Below, piece after piece: positions 41,316 to 50,304 of a DNA stretch of 64,000 nucleotides (position 1 is the first letter of the stretch; each line of letters begins with the position of its first letter). Where the stretch lies: contig DPOR01000013.1 of the NCBI GenBank assembly GCA_003538135.1, positions 444,118 to 508,117 on the forward strand, in the 5' to 3' direction. The notes beneath the pieces were generated by a model. The model had not been told where the DNA came from, did not search any database, and was given only the letters and a program-made list of their open reading frames with translations. The position numbers and the translations under genes were made by a program. The DNA is from Oscillospiraceae bacterium. Its GTDB lineage: Bacteria; Bacillota; Clostridia; Oscillospirales; Acutalibacteraceae.

Positions 41316-43667
41316 TCAATCGATTATGCCGACAGCCTTGAGAGCCTCGGCCTGTATTTTATATAGCTTATAGAATTCGCTGCGCTTTTTCAGAAGCTCG
41401 GCATAGCTGCCGCATTCAACAACCTCGCCCTCGCTTATAACTGCGAGCATATCGGCGTCGCGCAGGGTCGAGAGGCGGTGCGCAATGGCAACCGTAGTTC
41501 TGCCCTGCATGAGCTTGGTAAGAGAATACTGGATATTGCGCTCGGTCTCGGTATCCATGGCCGCGGTAGCCTCATCGAGGATGAGTATGCGCGGATTTTG
41601 GATTATCGTTCTGGCTATTGATATTCTCTGCCGTTCGCCGCCCGAGAGGTCATGACCGCCCGCTCCGACGCGCGTCTCATAGGCATCGGGCAGCTTCATA
41701 ATAAAATCGTGCGCGCTTGCGGCCTTTGCTGCGGCGATTATCTCTTCCATTGCGGCATCCGGCTTCGCATAGCGGATATTGTCGGCTATTGTGCCTATAA
41801 ACAGATAGATGTCCTGCGACACGAGCCCGACATTCCTTCGGATAATGTCAAGCGGCAGGTCGCGCACATCGACTCCGTCGATTTTGACGCACCCTGCTTT
41901 AGGGTCATAGAGACGCGCTATCAAATTGGCTATTGTCGTTTTGCCCGCTCCGGTCTTGCCGACTATTCCGAGCATCTGACCTGCGTTCACCTTGAGGTCA
42001 AGATTCTTTATTACGGGACGCGCGGGCTCATATTCAAATTCGAGACTTGAAATCTCGATATCTCCGCGCACCTCGCCTATATCTATCGGATGTTCTTTTT
42101 CGACTATCTCGGGCTGCGCGTCCACTATTTCGAACACGCGCTGAGCCGAATCCACGCACCGCGCCCACCAGTTGGAGACCCACGACAGAAAGTCGATGGG
42201 GCCGACGAGCATGGTGAGATATATCGTAAAATTAAGGAGCGTGCCGACGGTCATTTCACCTTTCGCAACCATGAGTCCGCCGCAGGTCAGCATGAACACG
42301 GCGAGAACCGAGAGCGATACGGTCAACAACGGAAAAAGCGTAGCTTCCGAATTGTTGAACTTCAAATCCGCCTCATAGAGGTCGCCGCTGACCTTATCAA
42401 AGCGGTCGAGCTCCTCATCCTCTTTCGAGAAAGCCTTTATTATACGCTGACCGTTGATATTGTCGCTGACCATTGAGGTGAGTCTCGCGTTGCGCGCCCA
42501 GCTCCTGTGATGCAGTATTCTGAAAAATTTGCTGCCGAAGATGAGCAGTATAAGAAATATCGGAGCCGCAGCGCAGCAGAGAAGCGCCAGCTTCCACGAC
42601 ATAACGAACATGATTATCAGAACGCCGACAACGGTTATAACATTCGTTATGACATAGGGCAGTCCGTCGACAAAAAACCAATAGATATTATTGGAATCCC
42701 TTGTCACGCGCTCCATGAGCGAGCCCGTCTGTTTGGACGAATAAAAGCTGACGGACAGGCGCTGCATGGCGGCGAATATCTTGACCTTTATATCATATAT
42801 GACGCGCGGCATTATGCTGCCCATAAGGAACTGGAACGACACCGTCATCAAAAGCCCCAGCAGCTTCATGCCGACAACCGCACCTATTAAGTAGCCGAGC
42901 GTAACAAACAGCTGCTGCGCGGGAGTTGAACCGACATTGCTCAAAACATCGTCGAAGAGCGCCTTTGTGCTTATCTGCGGCATTGCCATATTAATTGCCG
43001 TGCTTATAAGTATCGCCGCAACAATTAGCGTCATTTGAAGCTTATAGCCGCCGAAAAATGAGAACAGGCGCTTGACCGTCGATTCGTTTTTGTCACACTT
43101 GGGGCAGGAATTGCGCCCGGGCGGATAAGGTCTTTTGCACTTAGGGCAGACTCCGCCGTCCTTACTGTCTCCGTCATTCTTTAATATCGGCTTTCCGCTT
43201 TTTAAGCTGTTAAACGCCTTGCAGAACTCATCGTAAGCGCCGAGGAAATTGAGGCTGAATTTTATCAGCCCTATGTCGTCGCCGTCCTTTTCGGCTATGA
43301 GGCGAGCCGTTGAAACATACTGCTCGCATTTTAGCGAATCAAAATCGGAGAGCGGATAGGAGCGAATCTCTCTGAGCTCGTATTCCGCTTTGATTTTCTT
43401 GTTTCCGCGTTTTTTTGCTGCTTTTTCGTCCCCGAGGATGAAATATATACCCTCGCTGTCAAGAGCCGTCCACGCAGTAAGATAGCAGCCGTCGAAATCC
43501 ATATCGCTTTCAACAACTTTTATAAATCCGTCTGTCGCAAGCCCGCTGCTTTCGACTGCCGCCTTTACATCGTCGGGCAGTCGGTCGAAGCGTTTATGCT
43601 TCGGCGGCTCATATTTGCCGAGCATACGGCGCAATATTCTTTTTATTTTTCTTTTGAAGCTATTCAT
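41316..43667 (-). CDS. ABC exporter (fused permease-ATPase) with N-terminal accessory domain and zinc ribbon
   Basis: A 783-residue half-transporter. Residues 1-25 are strongly basic and 40-165 form a soluble domain of unknown type, perhaps PH-like. A zinc ribbon CPKCKRPYPPGRNSCPKC (about 174-191) is followed by six membrane helices (about 205-510) and an ATPase with Walker A GIVGKTGAGKTTI, signature LSGGERQRISIARTI and Walker B ILILDEATAAMD. All ATPase motifs look intact. The start at 43667 has GGAG 5 bases upstream; the GTG at 43673 overlaps the ribosome site. It begins 42 bases after the pdp stop codon, so it may share that message. Confidence 0.9.
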   Translation of the reverse strand: MNSFKRKIKRILRRMLGKYEPPKHKRFDRLPDDVKAAVESSGLATDGFIKVVESDMDFDGCYLTAWTALDSEGIYFILGDEKAAKKRGNKKIKAEYELREIRSYPLSDFDSLKCEQYVSTARLIAEKDGDDIGLIKFSLNFLGAYDEFCKAFNSLKSGKPILKNDGDSKDGGVCPKCKRPYPPGRNSCPKCDKNESTVKRLFSFFGGYKLQMTLIVAAILISTAINMAMPQISTKALFDDVLSNVGSTPAQQLFVTLGYLIGAVVGMKLLGLLMTVSFQFLMGSIMPRVIYDIKVKIFAAMQRLSVSFYSSKQTGSLMERVTRDSNNIYWFFVDGLPYVITNVITVVGVLIIMFVMSWKLALLCCAAAPIFLILLIFGSKFFRILHHRSWARNARLTSMVSDNINGQRIIKAFSKEDEELDRFDKVSGDLYEADLKFNNSEATLFPLLTVSLSVLAVFMLTCGGLMVAKGEMTVGTLLNFTIYLTMLVGPIDFLSWVSNWWARCVDSAQRVFEIVDAQPEIVEKEHPIDIGEVRGDIEISSLEFEYEPARPVIKNLDLKVNAGQMLGIVGKTGAGKTTIANLIARLYDPKAGCVKIDGVDVRDLPLDIIRRNVGLVSQDIYLFIGTIADNIRYAKPDAAMEEIIAAAKAASAHDFIMKLPDAYETRVGAGGHDLSGGERQRISIARTIIQNPRILILDEATAAMDTETERNIQYSLTKLMQGRTTVAIAHRLSTLRDADMLAVISEGEVVECGSYAELLKKRSEFYKLYKIQAEALKAVGIID

Positions 43668-43709
43668 AGTCACTCCGAAAAAAGAATCAGGGTCTGCTCA
43701 AATCGAACA

Positions 43710-45011
43710 TCAGTCGATATAATCGAGTATCATCGGCTGCGCCGCAGGCTTCTGTGCGCCTATAGAGACGGCCGAGAGATAGCGGGTCTCCGCGCCGTCA
43801 AGGCGGCTTTTGTCATTAGAGAAAAGCGTTGCGAGCAGTTCTCCGCGCTTTACAAAATCGCCTGTTTTGGCGGATATCACAATACCCGCCGCGGGATCTA
43901 TATTGTCCTCTTTCTTCTCTCTGCCAGCTCCGAGCAAAACGGCGGTCAGGCCTATATTCTCGGAATCCATATGAGTTATATATCCGTCCGCGGGCGCATA
44001 CACCTCGCGGGAGAAAGAGGCTTTTTTGAATTTTGAGGTGTTCTCTATATACGAGACGTCGCCGCCCTGTGACTTAACCATCATTTCAAAGCGTCTGAGA
44101 GCTTCTCCGCTGCTGACGGCCTCGTCAACGAGCTCGGCGCATTTTTCTCTGTCTCCTATGCCTGCAAGCATAAGCATTCTGCACGAGAGCTCGCGGCAGA
44201 CAGTCCAAAGGTCGCCGGAAGTATTGCCTTTAAGTATATCGACAGACTCGATAACCTCGAGCGAATTGCCGACCGCTTTTCCGAGCGGGGCGTCCATATT
44301 TGTTATTAAAGCGGCGGTCTTAACTCCCGCTCCCCTGCCGATATCGACCATTGTTCGCGCAAGCAGACGGGAATCGTCGAGAGTTTTCATAAACGAACCG
44401 CTCCCCGTTTTTACGTCGAGGAGAATGCAGTCCGAGCCGTCGGCAAGCTTCTTGCTCATTATGCTCGAGGCTATGAGCGGTATGCTGTCAACTGTGGCGG
44501 TGACGTCGCGCAGAGCGTACAGTTTTTTGTCCGCAGGGCACATATTGCCGCTCTGACCCGTGACGCTCAAGCCGCACGATTCAACGGTTTCACGCATTTT
44601 CTGCGGGGATATCGAGGTTTGGAAACCCGGAATAGCTTCGAGCTTGTCGACCGTTCCGCCTGTGTGTCCGAGCCCCCTGCCGGACATCTTTGCCACCTTG
44701 ACACCGCACGCCGCGACTATGGGAGCCACTATGAGCGTGGTTTTGTCGCCAACGCCGCCCGTCGAATGCTTATCGACCTTGACGCCGCTTATCCCGCTCA
44801 AATCGGCCTTATCACCCGAATCGCGCATGGCGAGCGTGAGAGCCACCGTCTCGGCCTTGGTCATTCCGCGGAAAAACACCGCCATGGCGAACGCCGAGAG
44901 CTGATAGTCCGGCACCTCCTCGGAGACACAGCCGTTTATTATATAAGATATTTCTTCGGCGGTCAGCTCGCCGCCGTCGCGCTTTTTGCGGATAAGTTCG
45001 GGCATATACAT
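43710..45011 (-). CDS. pdp: Pyrimidine-nucleoside phosphorylase
   Basis: A 433-residue family-2 nucleoside phosphorylase that cleaves uridine, thymidine or deoxyuridine to base and (deoxy)ribose-1-phosphate. The signature is KMSGRGLGHTGGTVDKLEAI (about 109-128), with VDKHSTGGVGDKTTLIVAP (about 79-97) binding phosphate. The length and broad motif pattern fit the Bacillus Pdp type rather than strict DeoA thymidine phosphorylase; the two are hard to separate by eye. GAGGTG precedes the start. It is last in the nucleoside salvage run. Confidence 0.94.
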   Translation of the reverse strand: MYMPELIRKKRDGGELTAEEISYIINGCVSEEVPDYQLSAFAMAVFFRGMTKAETVALTLAMRDSGDKADLSGISGVKVDKHSTGGVGDKTTLIVAPIVAACGVKVAKMSGRGLGHTGGTVDKLEAIPGFQTSISPQKMRETVESCGLSVTGQSGNMCPADKKLYALRDVTATVDSIPLIASSIMSKKLADGSDCILLDVKTGSGSFMKTLDDSRLLARTMVDIGRGAGVKTAALITNMDAPLGKAVGNSLEVIESVDILKGNTSGDLWTVCRELSCRMLMLAGIGDREKCAELVDEAVSSGEALRRFEMMVKSQGGDVSYIENTSKFKKASFSREVYAPADGYITHMDSENIGLTAVLLGAGREKKEDNIDPAAGIVISAKTGDFVKRGELLATLFSNDKSRLDGAETRYLSAVSIGAQKPAAQPMILDYID

Positions 45012-45023
45012 AAAAAGCTCACC

Positions 45024-46115
45024 TCAGTTAACGGAAAGAATTACACAGTTGAGCGAGAAAAGCGAGGACAGCTCACTCTCATCGCCGAGGACTGTACTTT
45101 TGATGTCTTCGGCCGTGACCAGCGACGATATCATTGTCGGATCGGCCTTGATACGCGCTGCTATAGCATCGTAATCCGACTGTGTAAACAGATTAAATGC
45201 CGAACGCGAAAGATCAAGCCGCACACCGTCGTCGGCTATGCCGAATTTCACAGAGCGTCCGCCGCTGAAGCTGCCGTTTTTCACCGACTCGAGAGCCCTG
45301 TAAACGCTCATGGAGACCGACTTTTCCGCAGTTGTCAAAACAGCATCCGACACATAGGATTTATCGGTATCGGCGCCTATGACCCAGCTGCCTATGTTGC
45401 GTTCAGCCGCACTTGCAACCGCGGCAAATACTTTTGTGCCGCAGGCAAAAATCGCCTGCGTGCCGGTAGAATACCAGAGCTTTGCGCGCGCTTCGGCGTC
45501 GAGCTCGGTTTCGTCGGTCTTGAGGAATCTCACCTTTATATCGACCGACACGGCTCCGAGGTTCATATCCTCTGCGGCGCGCTCCGCGCCCTGTATAAAG
45601 CCGAAGCAGTAATTGACATAATTATCCGACGGATAGCTGCCCTGAAATCCGAGACGCTGAAAGCCGTTAAAAACAGAGGCGTATCCCGCAAGATATCCCG
45701 CGTCGAGAGTGGAATAGCTGACGGCGAGCACATTGTCGGGCAAGTCCTTCTCCGTGCTGTCGACAATTATAAACTTTACATCCTCCCAACGCTCGGCCGC
45801 TCTTACTACGGCATCGAGGAACTCGTCTCCGTGGCAGACCACCGCCTTTGCGCCGTGCTTTATCGCTTTTCTTATAGCTCTGAAGAAGTAAGTCGTGCCG
45901 CGCTGAGACGGTCTGTAATATTTGCAGCTGGCTCCGTAATCGGCGGCGTAGCTTTTTACTCCGTCCCAAACCACGGAATTATACGACCTGTCATATATAT
46001 CGCCGACATCGGTAATGAACACCGCTTCGTATTTTTCGTGTTTTGCGCAGGCGCAGAGACTAAAAAGCATCGCCAATACGCAAAGCGCCGCTGTTATACG
46101 CCGAAAATTTTTCAA
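45024..46115 (-). CDS. BMP/PnrA family nucleoside-binding lipoprotein
   Basis: A 363-residue lipoprotein of the basic membrane protein family. The signal ends in LCAC, with the lipidated cysteine near residue 23. Then come YEAVFITDVGDIYDRSYNSV (about 29-48), VCHGDEFLDAVVRAA and IIVDSTEKDLPDN. PnrA-type members bind purine or pyrimidine nucleosides for an ABC importer. It uses a TTG start that overlaps the cdd stop codon (TTGA), with AGGAG 8 bases upstream. Its place inside a nucleoside salvage operon supports nucleoside binding. No permease or ATPase gene is adjacent. Confidence 0.88.
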   Translation of the reverse strand: MKNFRRITAALCVLAMLFSLCACAKHEKYEAVFITDVGDIYDRSYNSVVWDGVKSYAADYGASCKYYRPSQRGTTYFFRAIRKAIKHGAKAVVCHGDEFLDAVVRAAERWEDVKFIIVDSTEKDLPDNVLAVSYSTLDAGYLAGYASVFNGFQRLGFQGSYPSDNYVNYCFGFIQGAERAAEDMNLGAVSVDIKVRFLKTDETELDAEARAKLWYSTGTQAIFACGTKVFAAVASAAERNIGSWVIGADTDKSYVSDAVLTTAEKSVSMSVYRALESVKNGSFSGGRSVKFGIADDGVRLDLSRSAFNLFTQSDYDAIAARIKADPTMISSLVTAEDIKSTVLGDESELSSLFSLNCVILSVN

Positions 46116-46537
46116 GGCTGATTCTCCTGTTTTAAATTTGCCGGTCCGAATGAGCCGGGCAAAAGTTCTTTGAGCTTAAACGAACGCAGTCCGTTTTCCG
46201 TGTTGCAGATTATTTCAAAAGTTTCCGTATTGCAGAATTCCGCCATGACCTGACGGCATACGCCGCAGGGAGTGCAAAATTCAACACCGTCTTTTCCCCC
46301 GGCAACGGCTATTGCGCAAAAGTCGCGTTCTCCGCTTGAAACGGCTTTGAAAAAGGCCGTGCGCTCGGCGCAGACTGTCGGAGTATACGCGGCATTTTCG
46401 ATATTGCAGCCCGTATATACCGTACCGTCGGAGCAGAGAAGCGCCGCGCCGACGCTGTATCCGGAATAGGGAGAATACGAAATTGCGCGCGCGTCTGAAG
46501 CTTGAAAAAACAGCGCATTACGCTCATTGTCGGTCAT
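46112..46537 (-). CDS. cdd: Cytidine deaminase
   Basis: A 141-residue tetrameric-type cytidine deaminase. The catalytic motifs are TVCAERTAFFKAV (about 51-63; Cys ligand and Glu) and PCGVCRQVMAEFC (about 87-99; two Cys ligands), with GCNIENAAYTP before them. It converts cytidine and deoxycytidine to uridine forms, which the phosphorylase in this operon can cleave. GGAGG lies 10 bases before the start, which overlaps the deoB stop. Confidence 0.96.
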   Translation of the reverse strand: MTDNERNALFFQASDARAISYSPYSGYSVGAALLCSDGTVYTGCNIENAAYTPTVCAERTAFFKAVSSGERDFCAIAVAGGKDGVEFCTPCGVCRQVMAEFCNTETFEIICNTENGLRSFKLKELLPGSFGPANLKQENQP

Positions 46538-47712
46538 ACGTCCGACACCTCCCGCAGAAAGCTCTCTCCGCTTTTAAGCGCGGGCAAGCCGAAGCAATCG
46601 AGCACAAAAGCGGAAATATCGGCAAAGGTCGGGCGGGTTCCGATATTAACCCCCGCTTTAACCTTATCGCCGTAAACTATTATAGGGATATACTCGCGCG
46701 AATGGTCGGTGCTTGCGGTCGAGGGATCGCAGCCGTGGTCGGCGGTTATTATGAGCACATCGTCGGGACGCATATTTTCAAGGAATTTTCCGAGATGGCA
46801 GTCAAACTCCGTCAGCGCTTTCGCGTAGCCGTCAACATCGTTCCTGTGCCCGTAGAGCATATCGAAATCGACGAGATTGACAAAGCAGAGCCCGTTGAAA
46901 TCCTCATTTTGAAGCTCGAGGGTTTTCTCCATGCCGTCGGCGTTGTCTTTGTTTATCCCCCTGTGGTCCGTGATGCCGCGGGAGGCAAAGATATCGTTTA
47001 TCTTGCCGACCGATATTACATCGAAGCCCGAATTTTTCAGCCTGTCGAGCATCGTCTCCCCGGTCGGTTCAAGCGAGAAATCATGCCTGCCAGAGGTTCT
47101 GTAAAAGTTCGGATATTCGCCCTTAAACGGGCGGGCTATGACCCTGCCTACGGCGAGCTCGTCTTTGAGCATACCGCGCGCCTTGCGGCAGATACCGTAA
47201 AGCTCTTCGAGCGGGACTATATCCTCGTGGGCGGCAACTTGAAATACGCTGTCCGCCGAAGTATAGACTATGAGATCGCCCGTCTCCATATGCTGCCTGC
47301 CGTAGTCGAGAATGACCTGCGTGCCGGAATACGGCTTATTGCAGAGCACTCCGCGCCCCGTCAGTCGCGAGAACTCGTCTATCGCATACTGCGGAAATCC
47401 GTTCGGGAAGGTAGGCATGGGCTTTTCCGAGACTATTCCCGCAATCTCCCAGTGGCCCGTCGTCGTGTCCTTTCCCGCCGAACGCTCGGCCGCTCTGCCG
47501 AATGCGCCGCGCGGAGACGCGACCGCACCCTTGGGCGATACCCCGTCGATATTGAAAAGTCCGAGGGACTTCATATTCGGCACATCGAAGCATTCCGAGC
47601 GGCTGACCGCGCCGAAGGTATCGCTTCCGCAGTCATTGTATTTCGCGGCATCGGGAAGCTCGCCGACACCGAAGGAATCGAGGACTATAAGAAAAACTCG
47701 CTTTGTTTTCAA
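46534..47712 (-). CDS. deoB: Phosphopentomutase
   Basis: A 392-residue DeoB of the alkaline phosphatase superfamily that interconverts (deoxy)ribose 1- and 5-phosphates. The metal-site motif LIVLDSFGVGELPDAAKYND (about 7-26), TGHWEIAG (about 90-97), NLVDFDMLYGHRNDVDGYAK (about 304-323) and TADHGCDPST (about 349-358) are present. The start is a TTG at 47712 with GGGGTG 6 bases upstream; the longer upstream reading overlaps deoD and is unlikely. It links the phosphorylases to deoC. Confidence 0.95.
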   Translation of the reverse strand: MKTKRVFLIVLDSFGVGELPDAAKYNDCGSDTFGAVSRSECFDVPNMKSLGLFNIDGVSPKGAVASPRGAFGRAAERSAGKDTTTGHWEIAGIVSEKPMPTFPNGFPQYAIDEFSRLTGRGVLCNKPYSGTQVILDYGRQHMETGDLIVYTSADSVFQVAAHEDIVPLEELYGICRKARGMLKDELAVGRVIARPFKGEYPNFYRTSGRHDFSLEPTGETMLDRLKNSGFDVISVGKINDIFASRGITDHRGINKDNADGMEKTLELQNEDFNGLCFVNLVDFDMLYGHRNDVDGYAKALTEFDCHLGKFLENMRPDDVLIITADHGCDPSTASTDHSREYIPIIVYGDKVKAGVNIGTRPTFADISAFVLDCFGLPALKSGESFLREVSDV

Positions 47713-47726
47713 GGGTATCACCCCGT

Positions 47727-48431
47727 TTAAAGAGTATTGAGAGCTATTTCTATCATTTCGTTGAAGCTCTGCTCGCGCTCTGCGGGCGAGCATTCTCCGC
47801 TCTCCTTGTTCATGGGCAGGTCGGATATGGTGCAGATGCACAGCGCGTTTTTGCCGGAGCGTGCGGCGTTCATATAGAGCGCTGCCGCCTCCATCTCAAC
47901 GGCTAAAACGCCCATTTTCTGCCACAGCTCAAAGCTCGGGATATCCTCATAGAAGGTATCGGACGAGACTATATTGCCGACTACGGGCTCCTTGCCCGTT
48001 TTTCTCGCGGCGGCCACCGCCTTTTCGAGCAGGGGGAACGACGCTATCGGCGAAAATACGCCGGGCAGACCGTACTGGTGGGCAAAATTCGAGTTTGTGC
48101 ACGCGCCCGCTCCTATGACCACGTCGCGCAGCTTCAGAGAGGGAGCTATGCCGCCCGCCGAGCCTACGCGGATAATATTGTCCACATCGTAGAAATTGAA
48201 AAGCTCATAGGAGTAGATGCCCATCGACGGCATACCCATACCGGAAGCCATAACCGAGACGGGATTGCCGTGATATGTTCCGGTATACCCCTGAATGCCT
48301 CTGACATTGTTTACGAGGCGGGCGTCGTCGAGAAAAGTTTCGGCGATATACTTTGCTCTTAAAGGATCGCCGGGCATGATGACTGTTTTGGCGAAGTCGC
48401 CTTTGTTCGCAGTATTGTGTGCTGTTGACAT
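47727..48431 (-). CDS. deoD: Purine-nucleoside phosphorylase
   Basis: A 234-residue hexameric DeoD-type phosphorylase. Motifs are VIMPGDPLRAKYIAETFL (about 17-34), GMGMPSMGIYSYELF (about 65-79), VRVGSAGGI, VEMEAAALYM (about 178-187; ribose binding) and CTISDLP (about 201-207; catalytic Asp). The ATG at 48431 has AAAGGAG 7 bases upstream; a longer in-frame extension has no family match. It lies 13 bases after deoC. Confidence 0.96.
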   Translation of the reverse strand: MSTAHNTANKGDFAKTVIMPGDPLRAKYIAETFLDDARLVNNVRGIQGYTGTYHGNPVSVMASGMGMPSMGIYSYELFNFYDVDNIIRVGSAGGIAPSLKLRDVVIGAGACTNSNFAHQYGLPGVFSPIASFPLLEKAVAAARKTGKEPVVGNIVSSDTFYEDIPSFELWQKMGVLAVEMEAAALYMNAARSGKNALCICTISDLPMNKESGECSPAEREQSFNEMIEIALNTL

Positions 48432-48444
48432 ATTGACTCTCCTT

Positions 48445-49110
48445 TCAATATCCGGACGCATCAAGACCCTTGGCGAGCTTGACAATTCTGCTCGTGCCGA
48501 GCCTGTCACAGCCGAGGGATATGAATCTCTCGGCGTCGTCAAGGCTGCTGATGCCGCCTGCGGCTTTCATTTTTACGTTGCTTCCTATATGCTCCGAAAA
48601 GAGCTTTATATCATCGAAAGTTGCGCCGCCCGTCGAGAAGCCGGTCGAAGTCTTTATATAGTCGGCGCCGGAGCGCGTGACTATATCGCACATTGCTATC
48701 TTCTCGTTCTCGGTAAGCAGGCAGGTTTCGATAATGACCTTCAGAATTTTTCCCTCGCACGCGGCGCGAACCGCCTTTATCTCATTTTCGACATAGACGG
48801 TATTGCCGGACTTGAGCTCGCCGACATTTATAACCATATCTATCTCATCCGCGCCGTTTTCCACTGCGTCCTTTGTCTCAAAGACCTTGACGGCGGTAGT
48901 GTTATAGCCGTTGGGGAAGCCTATAACGGTGCATATTTTCACCTTGTCACCGACATAGTCCTTCGCTCTTTTGACAAACGCGGGCGGGATACACGCACTC
49001 GCCGTGCCGAACTTCTCGGCGTCGATGAGTATCTGCTCGATATCGCTCCAGCCGGCGGTTACTCCGAGCAGGGTGTGATCGACCTTTTTAAGAATTTCTC
49101 TGATGTCCAT
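48445..49110 (-). CDS. deoC: Deoxyribose-phosphate aldolase
   Basis: A 221-residue DeoC that splits deoxyribose 5-phosphate to glyceraldehyde 3-phosphate and acetaldehyde. The aldolase lysines are in LKVIIETCLL (about 150-159) and DYIKTSTGFSTGGAT (about 175-189; Schiff base). It is the first gene of the salvage operon. GGAGG lies 8 bases before the ATG. Confidence 0.97.
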   Translation of the reverse strand: MDIREILKKVDHTLLGVTAGWSDIEQILIDAEKFGTASACIPPAFVKRAKDYVGDKVKICTVIGFPNGYNTTAVKVFETKDAVENGADEIDMVINVGELKSGNTVYVENEIKAVRAACEGKILKVIIETCLLTENEKIAMCDIVTRSGADYIKTSTGFSTGGATFDDIKLFSEHIGSNVKMKAAGGISSLDDAERFISLGCDRLGTSRIVKLAKGLDASGY

Positions 49111-49172
49111 TTTCCGTTCCTCCGTTGTATTTTCTGCGGCAAAAGCAAAGCGTGGAGCTTTGTCAAAAATCC

Positions 49173-49192
49173 GTACAAATCATATGATGTAC
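49173..49192. promoter_or_regulatory. Palindrome between deoC and cotJA
   Basis: A 10-bp perfect palindrome ATCATATGAT (49179-49188) is flanked by GTAC on both sides (49173-49176 and 49189-49192), in the 128-base gap between divergent operons. It could be an operator for the nucleoside operon, or the CATATGAT may be a loose sigma-E -10 for cotJ. A small stem (49146-49151 with 49157-49162) lies nearer deoC. None of this is certain. Confidence 0.35.
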
Positions 49193-49238
49193 AGAGGGAT
49201 TCCTCATAAAAAGCAAGCTAAAGGAGTAATGTTTCGAT

Positions 49239-49445
49239 ATGAATTATAACACCCGAAGCGTCGGGGGCTGCTCCTGCCCCATGCGCGAGGCGGCGACTCC
49301 GTTTCCGGAGGAATACAGTGTCGCCATGGCATATGTTCCCGTGCAGACGGATATAAGCGTATACGACGAGATGAAAGCCTTTGAAGTCGGCACGCTGTTT
49401 CCCGTTCTCAACAAGCCGTTCAACCCTGCGAGGTGCTTGAGATGA
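49239..49445 (+). CDS. cotJA: Spore coat-associated protein CotJA
   Basis: A 68-residue CotJA. The core AMAYVPVQTDISVYDEMKAF (about 30-49) and GTLFPVLNKPF (about 51-61) are typical. It is the first of the three cotJ genes, laid down in the spore coat. GGAG is about 12 bases before the ATG, a little far. The operon is likely under mother-cell (sigma-E) control, though I cannot point to a firm promoter. Confidence 0.93.
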   Translation: MNYNTRSVGGCSCPMREAATPFPEEYSVAMAYVPVQTDISVYDEMKAFEVGTLFPVLNKPFNPARCLR

Positions 49446-49693
49446 CTAAGCGCGAGACCATGCTCAGGCGGTTGAGCGCCGCCCAATTCACGCAGTGGGA
49501 GCTGCATCTCTATCTCGACACTCACCCGTCCGATCTCCAGGCGCTTGCACTGTTTAAAAAGTGCGACGCGCGTTACAGGGCATTAAAAAGCGAATATGAA
49601 TCTCAATTCGGCTCGCTCACGGCGCTCGACGCAACGGGCGCCGAGTGGCTCAAGAACCCGTGGCCGTGGGATGAAGAGGAGTGTGGCTGCTGA
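49442..49693 (+). CDS. cotJB: Spore coat protein CotJB
   Basis: An 83-residue CotJB. The motif AQFTQWELHLYLDTHPSDLQ (about 13-32), the repeated charged helix, and the C-terminal WLKNPWPWDEE are family features. The ATG at 49442 overlaps the cotJA stop (ATGA), with GAGGTG 6 bases upstream. The neighbours on both sides are also cotJ genes. Confidence 0.95.
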   Translation: MTKRETMLRRLSAAQFTQWELHLYLDTHPSDLQALALFKKCDARYRALKSEYESQFGSLTALDATGAEWLKNPWPWDEEECGC

Positions 49694-50292
49694 TGTTTGT
49701 ATATGAAAAGAAGCTTCAATATCCCGTTAAAATAGCAAATCCGAACCCGAAATACGCGAAAATAATACTCGACCAATACGGCGGGCCCGACGGAGAATTG
49801 GGCGCGTCGCTGCGCTATCTCAGTCAGCGCTTCACCATGCCCTACGCTCAGCTCAAGGGACTGCTCACCGATATCGGCACGGAGGAGCTCGGACACCTCG
49901 AAATGATAGGCGCGATAGTCCACCAGCTCACAAGAAATCTCACGCCGGAGGAGATAAAGAAGGGCGGATTTGAAGCATATTTCGTCACCCATACCGCGGG
50001 AGTATATCCCGCCGGGGCAAACGGTATGCCGTACAGCGCGGGATCCATGCAGTCAAAGGGCGACACAATAGCCGACCTTATGGAGGACATGGCTGCCGAG
50101 CAGAAGGCGCGGGTAACCTACGACAATATTCTGCGCCTTGTTGACGACCCGGATGTCCGCGACCCGATAAAATTCCTGCGCGAGCGCGAGGTAGTCCACT
50201 TCCAGCGCTTCGGCGAGGGGCTGCGCACCGTCACAGACAGGCTCAACTCGAAGAACTACTATTCGTTCAACCCGTCGTTTGACAAATGCTGA
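49693..50292 (+). CDS. cotJC: CotJC, manganese catalase-type spore coat protein
   Basis: A 199-residue CotJC of the manganese catalase family. The start MFVYEKKLQYPVKIANPNPK and the ligand helix LLTDIGTEELGHLEMIGAIV (about 57-76; Glu and His ligands) are typical, followed by DLMEDMAAEQKARVTYDNIL and EVVHFQRFGEGL. It may protect the spore from peroxide. The ATG at 49693 overlaps the cotJB stop by one base. Confidence 0.95.
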   Translation: MFVYEKKLQYPVKIANPNPKYAKIILDQYGGPDGELGASLRYLSQRFTMPYAQLKGLLTDIGTEELGHLEMIGAIVHQLTRNLTPEEIKKGGFEAYFVTHTAGVYPAGANGMPYSAGSMQSKGDTIADLMEDMAAEQKARVTYDNILRLVDDPDVRDPIKFLREREVVHFQRFGEGLRTVTDRLNSKNYYSFNPSFDKC

Positions 50293-50304
50293 AGTTATAA
50301 ACTC

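Noticed and set aside
44619..46121. A 500-codon plus-strand frame opposite pdp and the BMP lipoprotein
   Set aside because: Antisense to clear genes, with no family signature, no fitting ribosome site and no neighbouring plus-strand genes.
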